64,000 bases of DNA from NCBI GenBank assembly GCA_031374735.1, contig JANMGQ010000033.1, forward strand, positions 1 to 64,000, in the 5' to 3' direction. Shown piece after piece: positions 9,076 through 17,404 of the stretch. Made by a program: the position numbers and the translations under genes. Under the pieces are notes generated by a model. That model was not told where the DNA came from and ran no database searches. It saw only the letters and a program-made list of their open reading frames with translations. Position 1 is the first letter of the stretch. Each line of letters starts with the position of its first letter. Origin of the DNA: JABFRJ01 sp031374735. GTDB lineage: Bacteria > Pseudomonadota > Alphaproteobacteria > Rhizobiales > Hyphomicrobiaceae.

Positions 9076-10035
9076 TCACCGGGGGGGCACACCTGCGCTG
9101 CGCTCCGGGCGTTCCGGTCCCCGCGTGATGTCGAACGTTAACCCTGTCGGCACGCGCGCGATGGTCGTGACGACCCGGCGGTTCTGAGCCGTGCAATTGG
9201 GCTCGGCACAATCTGCGACGGGCCGATCGCGGCCGAAGGCGACGATACTGATCCGGTCAGCTGAAACGCCGAGATCGTTGAGGCGCAACTTGACGGCATA
9301 GGCGCGCTTTTCAGCGATTGCGCGGTTGAAATCGCGGCTGCCGTGATCGTCACTGTGCCCCTCGACCACGATGTCGATGCCGGGGTAGCGGATCAGCCAG
9401 GCGGCTTGCGCTTCAAGCGCGGACTTGGCGCGACCGCCCAGATCCATACTGCTATCGCCAAAGAAGATGCGATCACCCGCGAGGTGGCGGAAGTCGTCGC
9501 TGGCCTCGCGCAGGGGCGAGGCTGCTGGTACGGTCGCGGGCGCCGTCAAAGGGCCAGATGTGGGCAGGCCTAGTGGTTGGGTAGCAACGGGGGCAAGCGA
9601 TCTTTGTGAGTCTGGAACTTGAATGGTACGTAATGTCGGCGTGGCACCAGACGGCGCCGGCGTGCCAAGCGCGCCAGCGTAAAGACGCTGCAGGTCACGT
9701 CGCGCCACGTCGGCGAGCGGGCTTGCCGGAAAGCGGGCGACCAAGACTTCAAGCTTGCGCTGCGCGGCTGCAAATTGACCGGCATCGAGATCGACGCGCG
9801 CATCGGCATAGAGGCGCGACGGGTCTTGCAGGGATGGGTCTTGCCGGGTTGGGTCTTGCCGAGAGGCGTCTTCCGACCGCACATCGAGACGATTGGTGTT
9901 TTCAGCAGGCACACTCGGGCGCGGCCAGAATGAGCGGTCTTGCTGCGCAAAAGCCGTTGTGCATACCATGAAGGCGCCAAGCGCCAGCAGAGGAACGGCG
10001 CGCAGCATTGGCGTGCGGGTTGCCAGGGTCATCAT
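9076..10035 (-). CDS. pal: Pal-like OmpA-domain protein with N-terminal repeat region
   Basis: A 319-residue envelope protein whose C-terminal OmpA/Pal domain (about residues 195-305) carries the peptidoglycan-binding signature: VEGHSDDHGS, NRAIAEKRAYAVKLRLNDLGV and NRRVV. Position next to cpoB, tilS and ftsH supports a Pal role. It differs from typical Pal (about 160-180 residues) in several ways. The signal peptide ends in CTTAFAQQ rather than a clear lipobox. A tandem QDPSR-type stretch lies at about 59-74, and a short TPR-like helical pair (about 75-125) precedes a proline-rich linker. No tolB is adjacent. Start 10035 (MMTLA) was preferred over the ATG at 10146. It may be a Pal paralogue rather than Pal itself. 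Confidence 0.72.
   Translation of the reverse strand: MMTLATRTPMLRAVPLLALGAFMVCTTAFAQQDRSFWPRPSVPAENTNRLDVRSEDASRQDPTRQDPSLQDPSRLYADARVDLDAGQFAAAQRKLEVLVARFPASPLADVARRDLQRLYAGALGTPAPSGATPTLRTIQVPDSQRSLAPVATQPLGLPTSGPLTAPATVPAASPLREASDDFRHLAGDRIFFGDSSMDLGGRAKSALEAQAAWLIRYPGIDIVVEGHSDDHGSRDFNRAIAEKRAYAVKLRLNDLGVSADRISIVAFGRDRPVADCAEPNCTAQNRRVVTTIARVPTGLTFDITRGPERPERSAGVPPR
9821..9865. repeat. 15-bp tandem repeat (three units) in the pal-like gene
   Basis: Three 15-bp units beginning GGGTCTTGC, read on the minus strand as a repeated five-residue QDP[TS]R/QDPSL block just after the mature N-terminus. The period matches the repeat in neighbouring cpoB, but the unit sequence differs. Confidence 0.8.
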
Positions 10036-10198
10036 CGGCCTGCGAAATAGTCTATCGCCAGATGCTCGCCATAGCTTTGCGGCCGAACTGAGATAACGAC
10101 GGCACAGTGTATGCAGGGCACGACAGGTCGGCGGCGGATGTTGCATTTCCGTCTCACGGCCGGCGCGAGCGGCACATGCCGGCCGAGTTGCAACCTCA

Positions 10199-11077
10199 AT
10201 GAAAACACGTGGTGGTTCTGTCGTGGCGTTTCGCCTGCCCCTCGATCAACCGCAGCGTGGCATCGTCAAGGTGGCACGGGCCCAGTTGGCGCGCCTGCAA
10301 AGCGCCCCATCAATCCTTGGGCAACGCAAGAGCCTCAAAAAGCTCCGCGCCTTGCACCGTCTTGGAACGACGCCCTCGAATGCCAAGGCCGCGCGCCAGT
10401 GTGATCGGCTTTTGCGTGACACGGGCCGCGCCCTTGGTCCGGCTCGGGACGGTACGGCCTTGCGCGATACGCTGTCACGTCTGGTTGAGACAGGATTGCT
10501 GACACGTCGCTCCCTCGTCCAAATTTTGAAGGCGGAACTCGATCAGTTCGCAAACGAAGACTCTTCAGTGACCATAGACATCGCATTCGACGCGATCACT
10601 GCCCAGGTTGCGGCCATGGACTACAGCCGTGTCACCCTGGCGTCGCTCATCGCTGCGGCTGGTCAATCGTATCGCGCGGCGCGCCGAGGGCGCCGGCGTG
10701 CCTTGACGCTCGGCGGCAGCGACGCCGCGCACGACTGGCGCAAGTCTGTCCAACGGCATGCCCGCCACATGCAGTTGCTGGCTGATCTGTGGCCGGCCGA
10801 TCTGGAGCTGCGCATAACAACGACCAAGGAGATCGCGCGCAGCCTCGGTGATGAACATGACCTGCATCTGTTGGGCGTCTGGCTTGAAGCGCGCCACTTG
10901 CCCAAGGGCGAACACCGAGCGGCGGCGGCATTGCAGTCCGCCATCCGCAAGCGGCAACGACAGCTGCGGGATCATGCCTTTGCCCTCGGCGCCAAGGTTT
11001 TTGCTGAGCGGCCACGCTGCTTTCGCGCGCGGCTGTCGCACTATGCGAAGGTCCAACTCATGACAAAATTTGCCTGA
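10199..11077 (+). CDS. CHAD domain protein
   Basis: A 292-residue alpha-helical protein rich in arginine and histidine. It shows the paired CHAD signatures, RKSLKKLRALHRL in the first half and HDWRKSVQRHARHMQLL in the second, followed by LGDEHDLHLLG. CHAD domains bind inorganic polyphosphate through conserved basic residues and often sit on polyphosphate granules. No CYTH domain or polyphosphate kinase gene is attached, so this is a stand-alone CHAD protein. It is divergent from the pal-like gene. The start at ATG 10199 is uncertain, as no strong ribosome site is visible. Confidence 0.82.
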   Translation: MKTRGGSVVAFRLPLDQPQRGIVKVARAQLARLQSAPSILGQRKSLKKLRALHRLGTTPSNAKAARQCDRLLRDTGRALGPARDGTALRDTLSRLVETGLLTRRSLVQILKAELDQFANEDSSVTIDIAFDAITAQVAAMDYSRVTLASLIAAAGQSYRAARRGRRRALTLGGSDAAHDWRKSVQRHARHMQLLADLWPADLELRITTTKEIARSLGDEHDLHLLGVWLEARHLPKGEHRAAAALQSAIRKRQRQLRDHAFALGAKVFAERPRCFRARLSHYAKVQLMTKFA

Positions 11078-11174
11078 CGTGGTAGCTGTGTGCTTGTCCA
11101 GGCCGCCCCACTCGGATAATAATTCCAAGGGGTGGCAACGTACAGCCAAGGCTGCGTTCCAGGGGACTGCCAAA

Positions 11175-11822
11175 ATGAAGCGAAAGTTGCCTGCGCGGCT
11201 TCGGCGCGAGGGTCGTGTGCATGTCATGCTGTTTGTGGCAGGCTCGGCACTGCTCATTCTGGCAGCGCCATCGTGGTCGCAATCGACGGCCGGGCGCGAA
11301 GCTCTTGCCCTGCCTGATCTTCAGGCACGGTTGCAGGCATCGCGCGATGCCGTGCGAAATTATTCCGAGATGCTGAAGGCGACCATCAACGAGGCTATCA
11401 AAACAGGCGGCCTGAAGGGCGCGGTCGGCAGTTGCAAATCGCTGGCGCCGGAGCTGAATTCGACAGTCAGCGACCAGTTCAATCTTGAAATCACGCGCAC
11501 CGCGTTGCGCTTGCGCAACCCTGACAACATGCCCGACGCCTGGGAAATGGCCAACCTCGACCTGTTCGTCAAGCAGCTGAATGCAGGTGGCGATCACAAG
11601 ACCATGGAAGCGTTCGACGTCCTGACCACGAAGGAGGGCCAGCGTCTGTTTCGCTACATGAAGCCGATTTTGACTGGTGAAGTCTGCCTGGGGTGTCATG
11701 GGCCCGCCATGGCCCAGGACATCAAGCTCGAAATCGCACGCAATTATCCTGAAGACAAAGCCACCGGCTTCAATCTCGGCGAACTCAGGGGCGCATTCAC
11801 GGTCGTGCAAGAGGTTGAATAA
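11175..11822 (+). CDS. secreted DUF3365 (Tll0287-like) haem-binding protein
   Basis: A 215-residue exported protein. An arginine/lysine-rich start is followed by a hydrophobic stretch (about residues 17-31) and a likely cleavage after SWSQ. The body fits the Tll0287-like fold (DUF3365), a PAS-like sensor or electron-transfer domain. A single c-type haem motif, CLGCH, lies at about residues 171-175, preceded by YMKPI. The start at 11175 has AGGGGA 9 bases upstream; the longer open frame from 11070 overlaps the CHAD gene. The spacing of about 100 bases could allow cotranscription with CHAD. Confidence 0.78.
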   Translation: MKRKLPARLRREGRVHVMLFVAGSALLILAAPSWSQSTAGREALALPDLQARLQASRDAVRNYSEMLKATINEAIKTGGLKGAVGSCKSLAPELNSTVSDQFNLEITRTALRLRNPDNMPDAWEMANLDLFVKQLNAGGDHKTMEAFDVLTTKEGQRLFRYMKPILTGEVCLGCHGPAMAQDIKLEIARNYPEDKATGFNLGELRGAFTVVQEVE

Positions 11823-11982
11823 ACGGCTACAAATCCAGGCATTCGATTTAGGCATTCTTCACAGTCTTCGCTAACCCAGCGTTAGCCCCGGCCACGGCAT
11901 GGTGCAGATCCCCCGATCTGAGGCACCCATCGTGTTCGCAAAACTCAAGACCCTCACATTGAGGGCGCTGTCAGTCGAGACG

Positions 11983-12834
11983 ATGTCCTTCACGTCGATG
12001 ACATGGGGCCAGATCGTCTGGCAGCTGACCTATCGGGGTGCGCGCATCTGGGTTGTCGTCTTCGCGATCATGTACGTGCTCCAGCGGCAGTTCATCTACG
12101 CCCCGTTTGGCGGCGAGGCGGATCCCAAAGTGCTCGGCTTTCCAGGCTTTCAAGCGGCGCGGCTCGAACGTGGCAACGGCATATCCAATGTCGTTTGGAC
12201 CACTCCAGCTGCACCGGCAAAGCCAACCATTCTCTACTTTCATGGCAATGCGGGAGGCTTGCAGCATCGCGCCTATCACTTTGCCCATCTTCAGGCCGAA
12301 GGCTGGGGCATTTACGCCATGAGCTATCGCGGCTTTTCAGGGTCGACGGGCAGCCCGACTGAAGCGAAAAATATCGACGATGCGCTCGCCGCCTATGACG
12401 ACCTGAGAGCCAAGGGTGTGGCTGCCGCCGATATCGTGGTCTATGGCGAGTCGCTTGGCACCGGCGTCGCCGTACAAGTCGCCGCCCACCGGTCGGTTCG
12501 GTGCGTTATCCTGGAGTCGCCATATTCGTCCGTGGCCGATGTGGCCTCAGGCCGGTTCTGGTACCTGCCCGTTCACACGGCCATCAAGGATCCCTACGAT
12601 TCAGCCCGCCACGTGCAACGTGTCACGGCGCCGATCCTGTTGCTGCACGGAACAGCCGATACAGTCATCCCCGCCACCTACGGTCGGCGCCTGGCTGCCG
12701 CCGTCCCCGGTCAAAAGCGCTATGTCGAATATCCCGAAGGCGGACATGTGAACCTGTTCGAGTTCGGCGCGCTCGATGAAGTGCGTGCCTGGGTGAACGC
12801 CCCGCCCGCGGTTCGGGCGGCGACCCTGAACTGA
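11983..12834 (+). CDS. alpha/beta hydrolase (ABHD13/Bem46-like)
   Basis: A 283-residue serine hydrolase anchored by an N-terminal membrane segment (about residues 18-34), followed by the QRQFIYAPFGG start typical of the Bem46/ABHD13 group. Visible elements are the oxyanion motif HGNAGG, the nucleophile elbow GESLG, the acid strand LLLHGTADTVIP and the catalytic histidine in GGHVNL. Substrate is unknown. Several in-frame ATGs exist (11899, 11983 and later); 11983 was chosen for the GAGACG immediately upstream and the short cytoplasmic lead. Confidence 0.85.
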   Translation: MSFTSMTWGQIVWQLTYRGARIWVVVFAIMYVLQRQFIYAPFGGEADPKVLGFPGFQAARLERGNGISNVVWTTPAAPAKPTILYFHGNAGGLQHRAYHFAHLQAEGWGIYAMSYRGFSGSTGSPTEAKNIDDALAAYDDLRAKGVAAADIVVYGESLGTGVAVQVAAHRSVRCVILESPYSSVADVASGRFWYLPVHTAIKDPYDSARHVQRVTAPILLLHGTADTVIPATYGRRLAAAVPGQKRYVEYPEGGHVNLFEFGALDEVRAWVNAPPAVRAATLN

Positions 12835-13056
12835 GGAGATGCGCAGGACGGCGAGGGCTTTAGCTCATGATCTCCTCGCGCATGATCTTCTCGCGGTCTC
12901 CTCGATCATGCCGGCATGACCACGCCGAGCCTCGTGGGCGACCACCCGCTGTTTTGCGCCAATCTCCCGCCTGGCCGGCGTTGCTTTAGATCAGATTCAC
13001 CGGTTTCGGATGCAGAGTTTCGTCCCAAAGAGCTCAATGCATTCGGCGCCCAAACA

Positions 13057-13584
13057 TCAGACATCGCCTGGCCAACCGCGCACATACCGTTTCAGGTCGG
13101 GGTCGAGCGTCTCTTGCAGTCGCATCGCGGCGGTTCGCGCAAAACGGATCAAAACCGCTTTGCGGCGGCTCGCCGCCAACTTATGGCCTGGAGCCGGTCG
13201 GACAACCTCGCCACCGAAACGATCCGCCAGGATCAGCCCGACACCGTCAGGTATCAGGTCACGCGGGAAACTGGTCAGCACGGCAAAGAAAAAACGGTCG
13301 CAGAAATCGCGATACTCCGGCCATTTCTGGTCGGCCCGGAAATCCTCGACCGAAGACTTGATCTCGACAATCCATATCTCGCCCGTCTCCGACACGGCCA
13401 ACACGTCGGCACGTCGCGCGCTGGCGAGCGTGACTTCGAACGCGGCCGAGAACCCATGATTGGCAAGGCAGCGTCCGACCCCGCGCGCGATTTCGGTCGC
13501 AGCCGGGGATTGTCGACCGTCGGGTGAAATCAATAGACCGCTGTCGGCCCCGTTTCGAATCGACAGCGGCACAGGAAACTCCAT
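13057..13584 (-). CDS. mmcB: MmcB family DNA repair protein
   Basis: A 175-residue protein matching the MmcB family, known in alphaproteobacteria as part of the SOS-linked mutagenic repair response. The PD-(D/E)XK-like core is visible: E of the helix GFSAAFEVTLASARRADVLAVS, then IWIVEIKSS and the downstream DQKWPEYRDFCDRFFFAV. Length is normal. No imuA/imuB/dnaE2 genes are nearby. A LexA box was not evident upstream at 13585-13686. Confidence 0.85.
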   Translation of the reverse strand: MEFPVPLSIRNGADSGLLISPDGRQSPAATEIARGVGRCLANHGFSAAFEVTLASARRADVLAVSETGEIWIVEIKSSVEDFRADQKWPEYRDFCDRFFFAVLTSFPRDLIPDGVGLILADRFGGEVVRPAPGHKLAASRRKAVLIRFARTAAMRLQETLDPDLKRYVRGWPGDV

Positions 13585-13686
13585 GAGGCTGCGGCGGGGA
13601 TCATAATCACAACGCGTCGGGCTAGATCGGTGTCGCCAGCATATGACTACGCCGGGACCTTTCAGAGCCAGTCGGAGCGTCTGGCC

Positions 13687-14277
13687 TCACGGGGAAGCAG
13701 CGCGCTCTTGCGGTGCCGTCACTCGGTGCCTTTGCGGCCCGTTCAGTCCGAGCTTTTCAAGACGAGCCAGAATGGCCCCGTGTGACCGTCTGTGCAGCAC
13801 CGCCAGCTCCGGCACCTGCGCCCCCGATGTCCAGGCGACCTGCAGCTGGTCATCCTCGATATCGTCCCACGCGGCGTGACCACGCTGAGGTTCGTTCAAC
13901 GTGCGTCCGCTTGATGCAGGCGGGCCCGAAGTCTCTCGCACGTGCACGTGGCGGGCAGCGGCGGTGAACGGCACGGCGGTCGGGTGTTGGAGTGCCAGCG
14001 CATCAAGTAGCGCCCCCCACACGGCGTGTGGCAGCTCAAGCGCGGCCTTACCATTGATCACAACGCGCGCTCTGTCCCCTTTAGAGGTTGTCTCGAAGCC
14101 ATAAGTGTTGCCGCCGTGATCGAAACCGAAGCGTCGCCAAAGCACCTCGCCACGACGATTGGCGCGGGCGCCATCGGTACCGCTTGAAGCCCCTTCATCG
14201 CAGGGATTGAGTTGTGTGCTTCGCCCCAGCTCCAAAGAACCGGTATCGACAAAGCCTGCCTCGACCATATCGCGCAT
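13687..14277 (-). CDS. hypothetical protein with a C-terminal SANT-like helix motif
   Basis: About 196 residues from MRDMVEAGFVD at 14277. The middle resembles no family I know. The end, ILARLEKLGL preceded by W..GAQVPELAVLHRRSHGA, follows the pattern of short SANT/Myb-like DNA-binding tails seen at the ends of assorted bacterial proteins. The upstream region (14278-14450) is AT-rich and may hold its promoter. The open frame continues to an ATG at 14397, but the extra cysteine-rich residues look non-coding. Confidence 0.55.
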   Translation of the reverse strand: MRDMVEAGFVDTGSLELGRSTQLNPCDEGASSGTDGARANRRGEVLWRRFGFDHGGNTYGFETTSKGDRARVVINGKAALELPHAVWGALLDALALQHPTAVPFTAAARHVHVRETSGPPASSGRTLNEPQRGHAAWDDIEDDQLQVAWTSGAQVPELAVLHRRSHGAILARLEKLGLNGPQRHRVTAPQERAASP

Positions 14278-14450
14278 GAAAAAGCTCACGACGGAAGTTA
14301 CGCCACACGTACACCTTATGGATGCAAAGTAGCTGACGCAACTCATGCCGTCAAGACAAAAATGGAACAAAAAGTGACATAAACAAGAAAAAGGCAATTT
14401 TTGCGCGTGGAGGCAACATCTGCCCCCATCGCGCGCGCAGTGCAGGTGGC

Positions 14451-14819
14451 TTAGTTCTGGTAGGGGCTGTTGCCACCGCGAGGCGATACGCCGCTATCCC
14501 AGAAGAAGCCATGATCGAAGGGGCCGCTGCGGGATTGGCGGTCGAGATACGGATTGCGGTACCAATTGGTCGATCCGAATTGAACCCGGCTGTCGCCCGC
14601 CGTGTTCGCGACGTCGGTTGCCGAGTAGGAATAGCCGCCACGGCGTTGCACGAAGCTGCGGACCTGCGGGGCGCGCCGATAGTAGCTGGAGGCTTGATGC
14701 GCGCCCGCGCCAGCCGTTGGCGGTGGGGCCGCTTTGCGATCCTGGGCCATGACCTCGGGCGCGACTGCGGTCAGAGTGAGGGCAGACAGCGCCGTAGCGG
14801 CGAACAGCAAGCGCAACAT
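14451..14819 (-). CDS. small secreted tyrosine/serine-rich protein
   Basis: A 122-residue protein with a clear signal peptide (hydrophobic about residues 5-20, cleavage near EVMAQ). The mature part is low in hydrophobics and rich in Ser, Arg, Tyr and Gly (SSYYRRAPQV, GYSYSATD). No catalytic motif or family was recognised. It is probably periplasmic or surface-associated. Confidence 0.6.
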   Translation of the reverse strand: MLRLLFAATALSALTLTAVAPEVMAQDRKAAPPPTAGAGAHQASSYYRRAPQVRSFVQRRGGYSYSATDVANTAGDSRVQFGSTNWYRNPYLDRQSRSGPFDHGFFWDSGVSPRGGNSPYQN

Positions 14820-15073
14820 GATGACGTCCTCGTTTTCAGCTCGTTACAGTTTCGTTTCAATGGCCTACATCGGCATAGCACACCATCGGCGGCCGAAACA
14901 AAAGCCCTTCGTGGAGCAGTGCAAATGCCGGGCTGGTCCTGTTGTTGGTCCGCAACAGATCGACGCTGAGTGCCCTGAGCTATGCACCGCGCGATTAACC
15001 ACCGCGCGCGTTTTGCGTTTGACGGCGGCGCCCGCGAACTAAAAGTAGCGGACACGTCACAGAGGGTACGAAC

Positions 15074-15379
15074 ATGGATATCGCAACGCTCATCATCCAA
15101 CTGATCAGCGGGGCTGCGGGCGGCAATCTTGGCGGCGCGCTGCTTAAAAATCTGAGCCTCGGCACACTCGGCAACTCACTTGCCGGTCTGATCGGCGGTG
15201 GCATCGGCAGCCAGGTGCTCAATGGCATGCTCGGCCCTGCAGCCTCGGTTGCGGCAACAGCAGCGGGCGGCGACATCGATGTCGGCGCCATTCTGCAACA
15301 GGTCGCCGGTGGCGGTCTTGGTGGCGGCGCGATGATGATGATCGTCGGCATCTTGAAGCAGATGTTCAGCCGGCACTGA
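15074..15379 (+). CDS. small glycine/alanine-rich membrane-associated protein
   Basis: A 101-residue protein with repeated glycine-rich hydrophobic stretches (GGNLGGALL, LAGLIGGGIGSQVLNGMLG, GGGLGGGAMMMIVGIL). It resembles short hypothetical proteins common in Hyphomicrobiales with no assigned role. GAGGGTACGAAC just before the ATG supports translation. The composition suggests membrane insertion or self-assembly. Confidence 0.6.
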   Translation: MDIATLIIQLISGAAGGNLGGALLKNLSLGTLGNSLAGLIGGGIGSQVLNGMLGPAASVAATAAGGDIDVGAILQQVAGGGLGGGAMMMIVGILKQMFSRH

Positions 15380-15491
15380 CGCCGCATCACTCTCGATGTC
15401 GCTGATTTCGCAACGCGCCGGGCTCGCCCTGGCGCGTTTTGCCGTGTTAGGCAGGTCGAACTCTCCCGCCACACCGCGATGGAAGCCGCTC

Positions 15492-16241
15492 ATGCCAACC
15501 ACCTATGATCTTTCGAACCGTGTTGCCGTCGTGACCGGTGGCGCTCAAGGCATCGGCCGCGCCATCACGGAGCGCTTCCTCGCGTCCGGCGCAAAGGTCG
15601 CCATCTGGGATCATGATCTCGCGCTGGCCGAGAAAACAGCCAAGGCCTTGGGCTCAAGCATCCTCGCTCTCAAATGCGATGTGACTGAACCCAAGAGCGC
15701 GACGGCGGCGCGCGATGCGACTGTGAAGGCATTCAAGACAATCGACATCCTCGTCAACAATGCCGGCATCGCTGGGCCGACGGCAAAGCTGTGGGAATAT
15801 CCGCTCGAGCAATTGCGCCACACGATGGCCGTCAATCTCGACGGTCCCTTCAATTGCTGCCAAGCCGTGGTGCCGGGCATGATCGCGCAGAACTACGGAC
15901 GGATTGTGAACATTGCGTCCATCGCCGGCAAAGAGGGCAATCCCAACGCGTCCGCCTATTCGGCATCCAAGGCTGCCCTGATCGGCCTGACCAAGTCGCT
16001 TGGCAAAGAGCTCGCCGGCTACGACATCTCGGTCAACGCCGTCACGCCAGCAGCCGCCAAGACCGCGATCTTCGATCAGATCACGCAGCAGCATATCGAC
16101 TACATGCTATCGAAAATTCCCCGCGCGCGCTTTGTCATGGTCGAAGAAGTTGCAGCCCTCGTGACCTGGGCGTCGTCATCGGACTGCTCGTTCACGACCG
16201 GTCAGGTGCTCGACATTTCCGGCGGTCGCGCGACGTATTGA
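15492..16241 (+). CDS. SDR family oxidoreductase
   Basis: A 249-residue classical short-chain dehydrogenase. The cofactor glycine motif TGGAQGIG is near residue 14, the NNAG motif in ILVNNAGIAG, the catalytic serine in IVNIASIAG, and the YSASK catalytic pair near residue 153. The acidic residue at the end of the second strand (IWDHD) suggests NAD rather than NADP use. The start at 15492 has GGAAG upstream; the longer frame from 15396 has no SDR similarity. Substrate unknown; no operon partner is evident. Confidence 0.88.
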   Translation: MPTTYDLSNRVAVVTGGAQGIGRAITERFLASGAKVAIWDHDLALAEKTAKALGSSILALKCDVTEPKSATAARDATVKAFKTIDILVNNAGIAGPTAKLWEYPLEQLRHTMAVNLDGPFNCCQAVVPGMIAQNYGRIVNIASIAGKEGNPNASAYSASKAALIGLTKSLGKELAGYDISVNAVTPAAAKTAIFDQITQQHIDYMLSKIPRARFVMVEEVAALVTWASSSDCSFTTGQVLDISGGRATY

Positions 16242-16368
16242 GGCGTGCAGCTCGGCGAGCGTGCGGTCTTCCGCGTTTGGGCCTGTTCGAATTCCAGACT
16301 GTCGATTGCGTCGGATCGCAGTACGATCAACTGCGGATCACCGGTGGCAAGAACCCCTGCGCCTCTCG

Positions 16369-17154
16369 TTATCGCCCAAGCAGCAGGACGGTTCGTGCAA
16401 ACTGATCCCAGGCATTGGTCGCCGCGATGGGAACGATGACCAGTGACACCGCCGTCACGACGAGTGCGGCCTTGACAGTGATAAGGTGAAACCGCCCGAG
16501 CGTACGTCGATCATGTAGCAACATGGCGACAAACAAGAGGTTCCCGAGCATAGCCGGTGGTACGCTGACGAAGACCGGCGGCGGGGCAAAGATCGCACCG
16601 GACTGAAGGGTCTCCGGTGCAAACAACACCAGGAACCAGCGTGCAATGGGAGCGCCGAGCATCGAAATGGTGGCGGCGAGCATCAATCTGCGATGCCGGT
16701 CAGGCTGGGTGACGTTGGCAATCGCGAGCCACACCAGCGCGCCGAACAGAGCCATCGACGACCAGGACACGATCATGAAGGCTCGCGCCGCGCGGCCGAA
16801 GCCCGCGTCTTCTGCGCGCACGCCACCGCTGATCGAAACGGCCATGCCCGAGATCACCAAAATCGTTGCGAGGGCGATGCCAAACAATCCAATGGCGCGG
16901 TGCCGATTGGTGCGCCCCTGGGCAACCAGTGCAGCCTGCACGGTGAAGAGGATCATCCATCCGTAGAAAGCCAGCGCATGGAGATGGATCAACGGCCCAC
17001 CGCGAAACGTGCCGCTGACAAGGCCGCGCCAATATGTCGGTGCAAATCCAAGCAACGCGATCGCGAGGCACGTCACCGCCATCGCGAGATGAAAGGTGTT
17101 TTGGCGTGCGCCCGCGCCGGATGGGGTCAGGGTCTCGCTCATGATCTGGCTCAT
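16369..17154 (-). CDS. seven-helix membrane protein, unknown function
   Basis: About 261 residues with seven predicted membrane segments. Conserved-looking histidines lie in LIHLHALAFYGWMILFTVQAALV and RTNRHRAIGLFG, a pattern shared by uncharacterised haem- or DUF2306-like membrane proteins. Bound haem is possible but not shown. The start is uncertain: ATGs at 17190, 17154 and 17142 are all in frame without a clear ribosome site. Confidence 0.6.
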   Translation of the reverse strand: MSQIMSETLTPSGAGARQNTFHLAMAVTCLAIALLGFAPTYWRGLVSGTFRGGPLIHLHALAFYGWMILFTVQAALVAQGRTNRHRAIGLFGIALATILVISGMAVSISGGVRAEDAGFGRAARAFMIVSWSSMALFGALVWLAIANVTQPDRHRRLMLAATISMLGAPIARWFLVLFAPETLQSGAIFAPPPVFVSVPPAMLGNLLFVAMLLHDRRTLGRFHLITVKAALVVTAVSLVIVPIAATNAWDQFARTVLLLGR

Positions 17155-17266
17155 TTTAGGTTGGCCGTGAGCGCGTGTTATCGGGCGCATTTAGATCCTG
17201 GGCTGTGCTCGCCAGCACAGCCGAGCTGCAGCCAGCCCCAACACTTTCGAACGTACGAACGTGTCC

Positions 17267-17290
17267 AAAAAGCCGGCACGCCGGACTTTT
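17267..17290 (-). terminator. rho-independent-type terminator of the sugar operon
   Basis: On the minus strand this reads AAAAGTCCGGCGTGCCGGCTTTTT: an AT-flanked GC stem followed by five T residues. It lies about 115 bases after the stop of the glycosidase gene, the last gene of the ABC sugar operon. Confidence 0.6.
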
Positions 17291-17404
17291 GTGCGTCATT
17301 GCGCCAGCTTTCGATGATTGAGCTCACCGGCGCACCAACGGCTGTGAAATGCACGAGTACGACACCGCCGATGCCGGTTGGGCACCGCGACATGGCTCAT
17401 CGCT

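Noticed and set aside
12840..12912. Repeated ATGATC/CTCCTCG strings after the alpha/beta hydrolase gene
   Set aside because: Short and irregular (TCATGATCTCCTCGCGCATG type); no consistent unit or hairpin with a T-run, so not called as a repeat or terminator.
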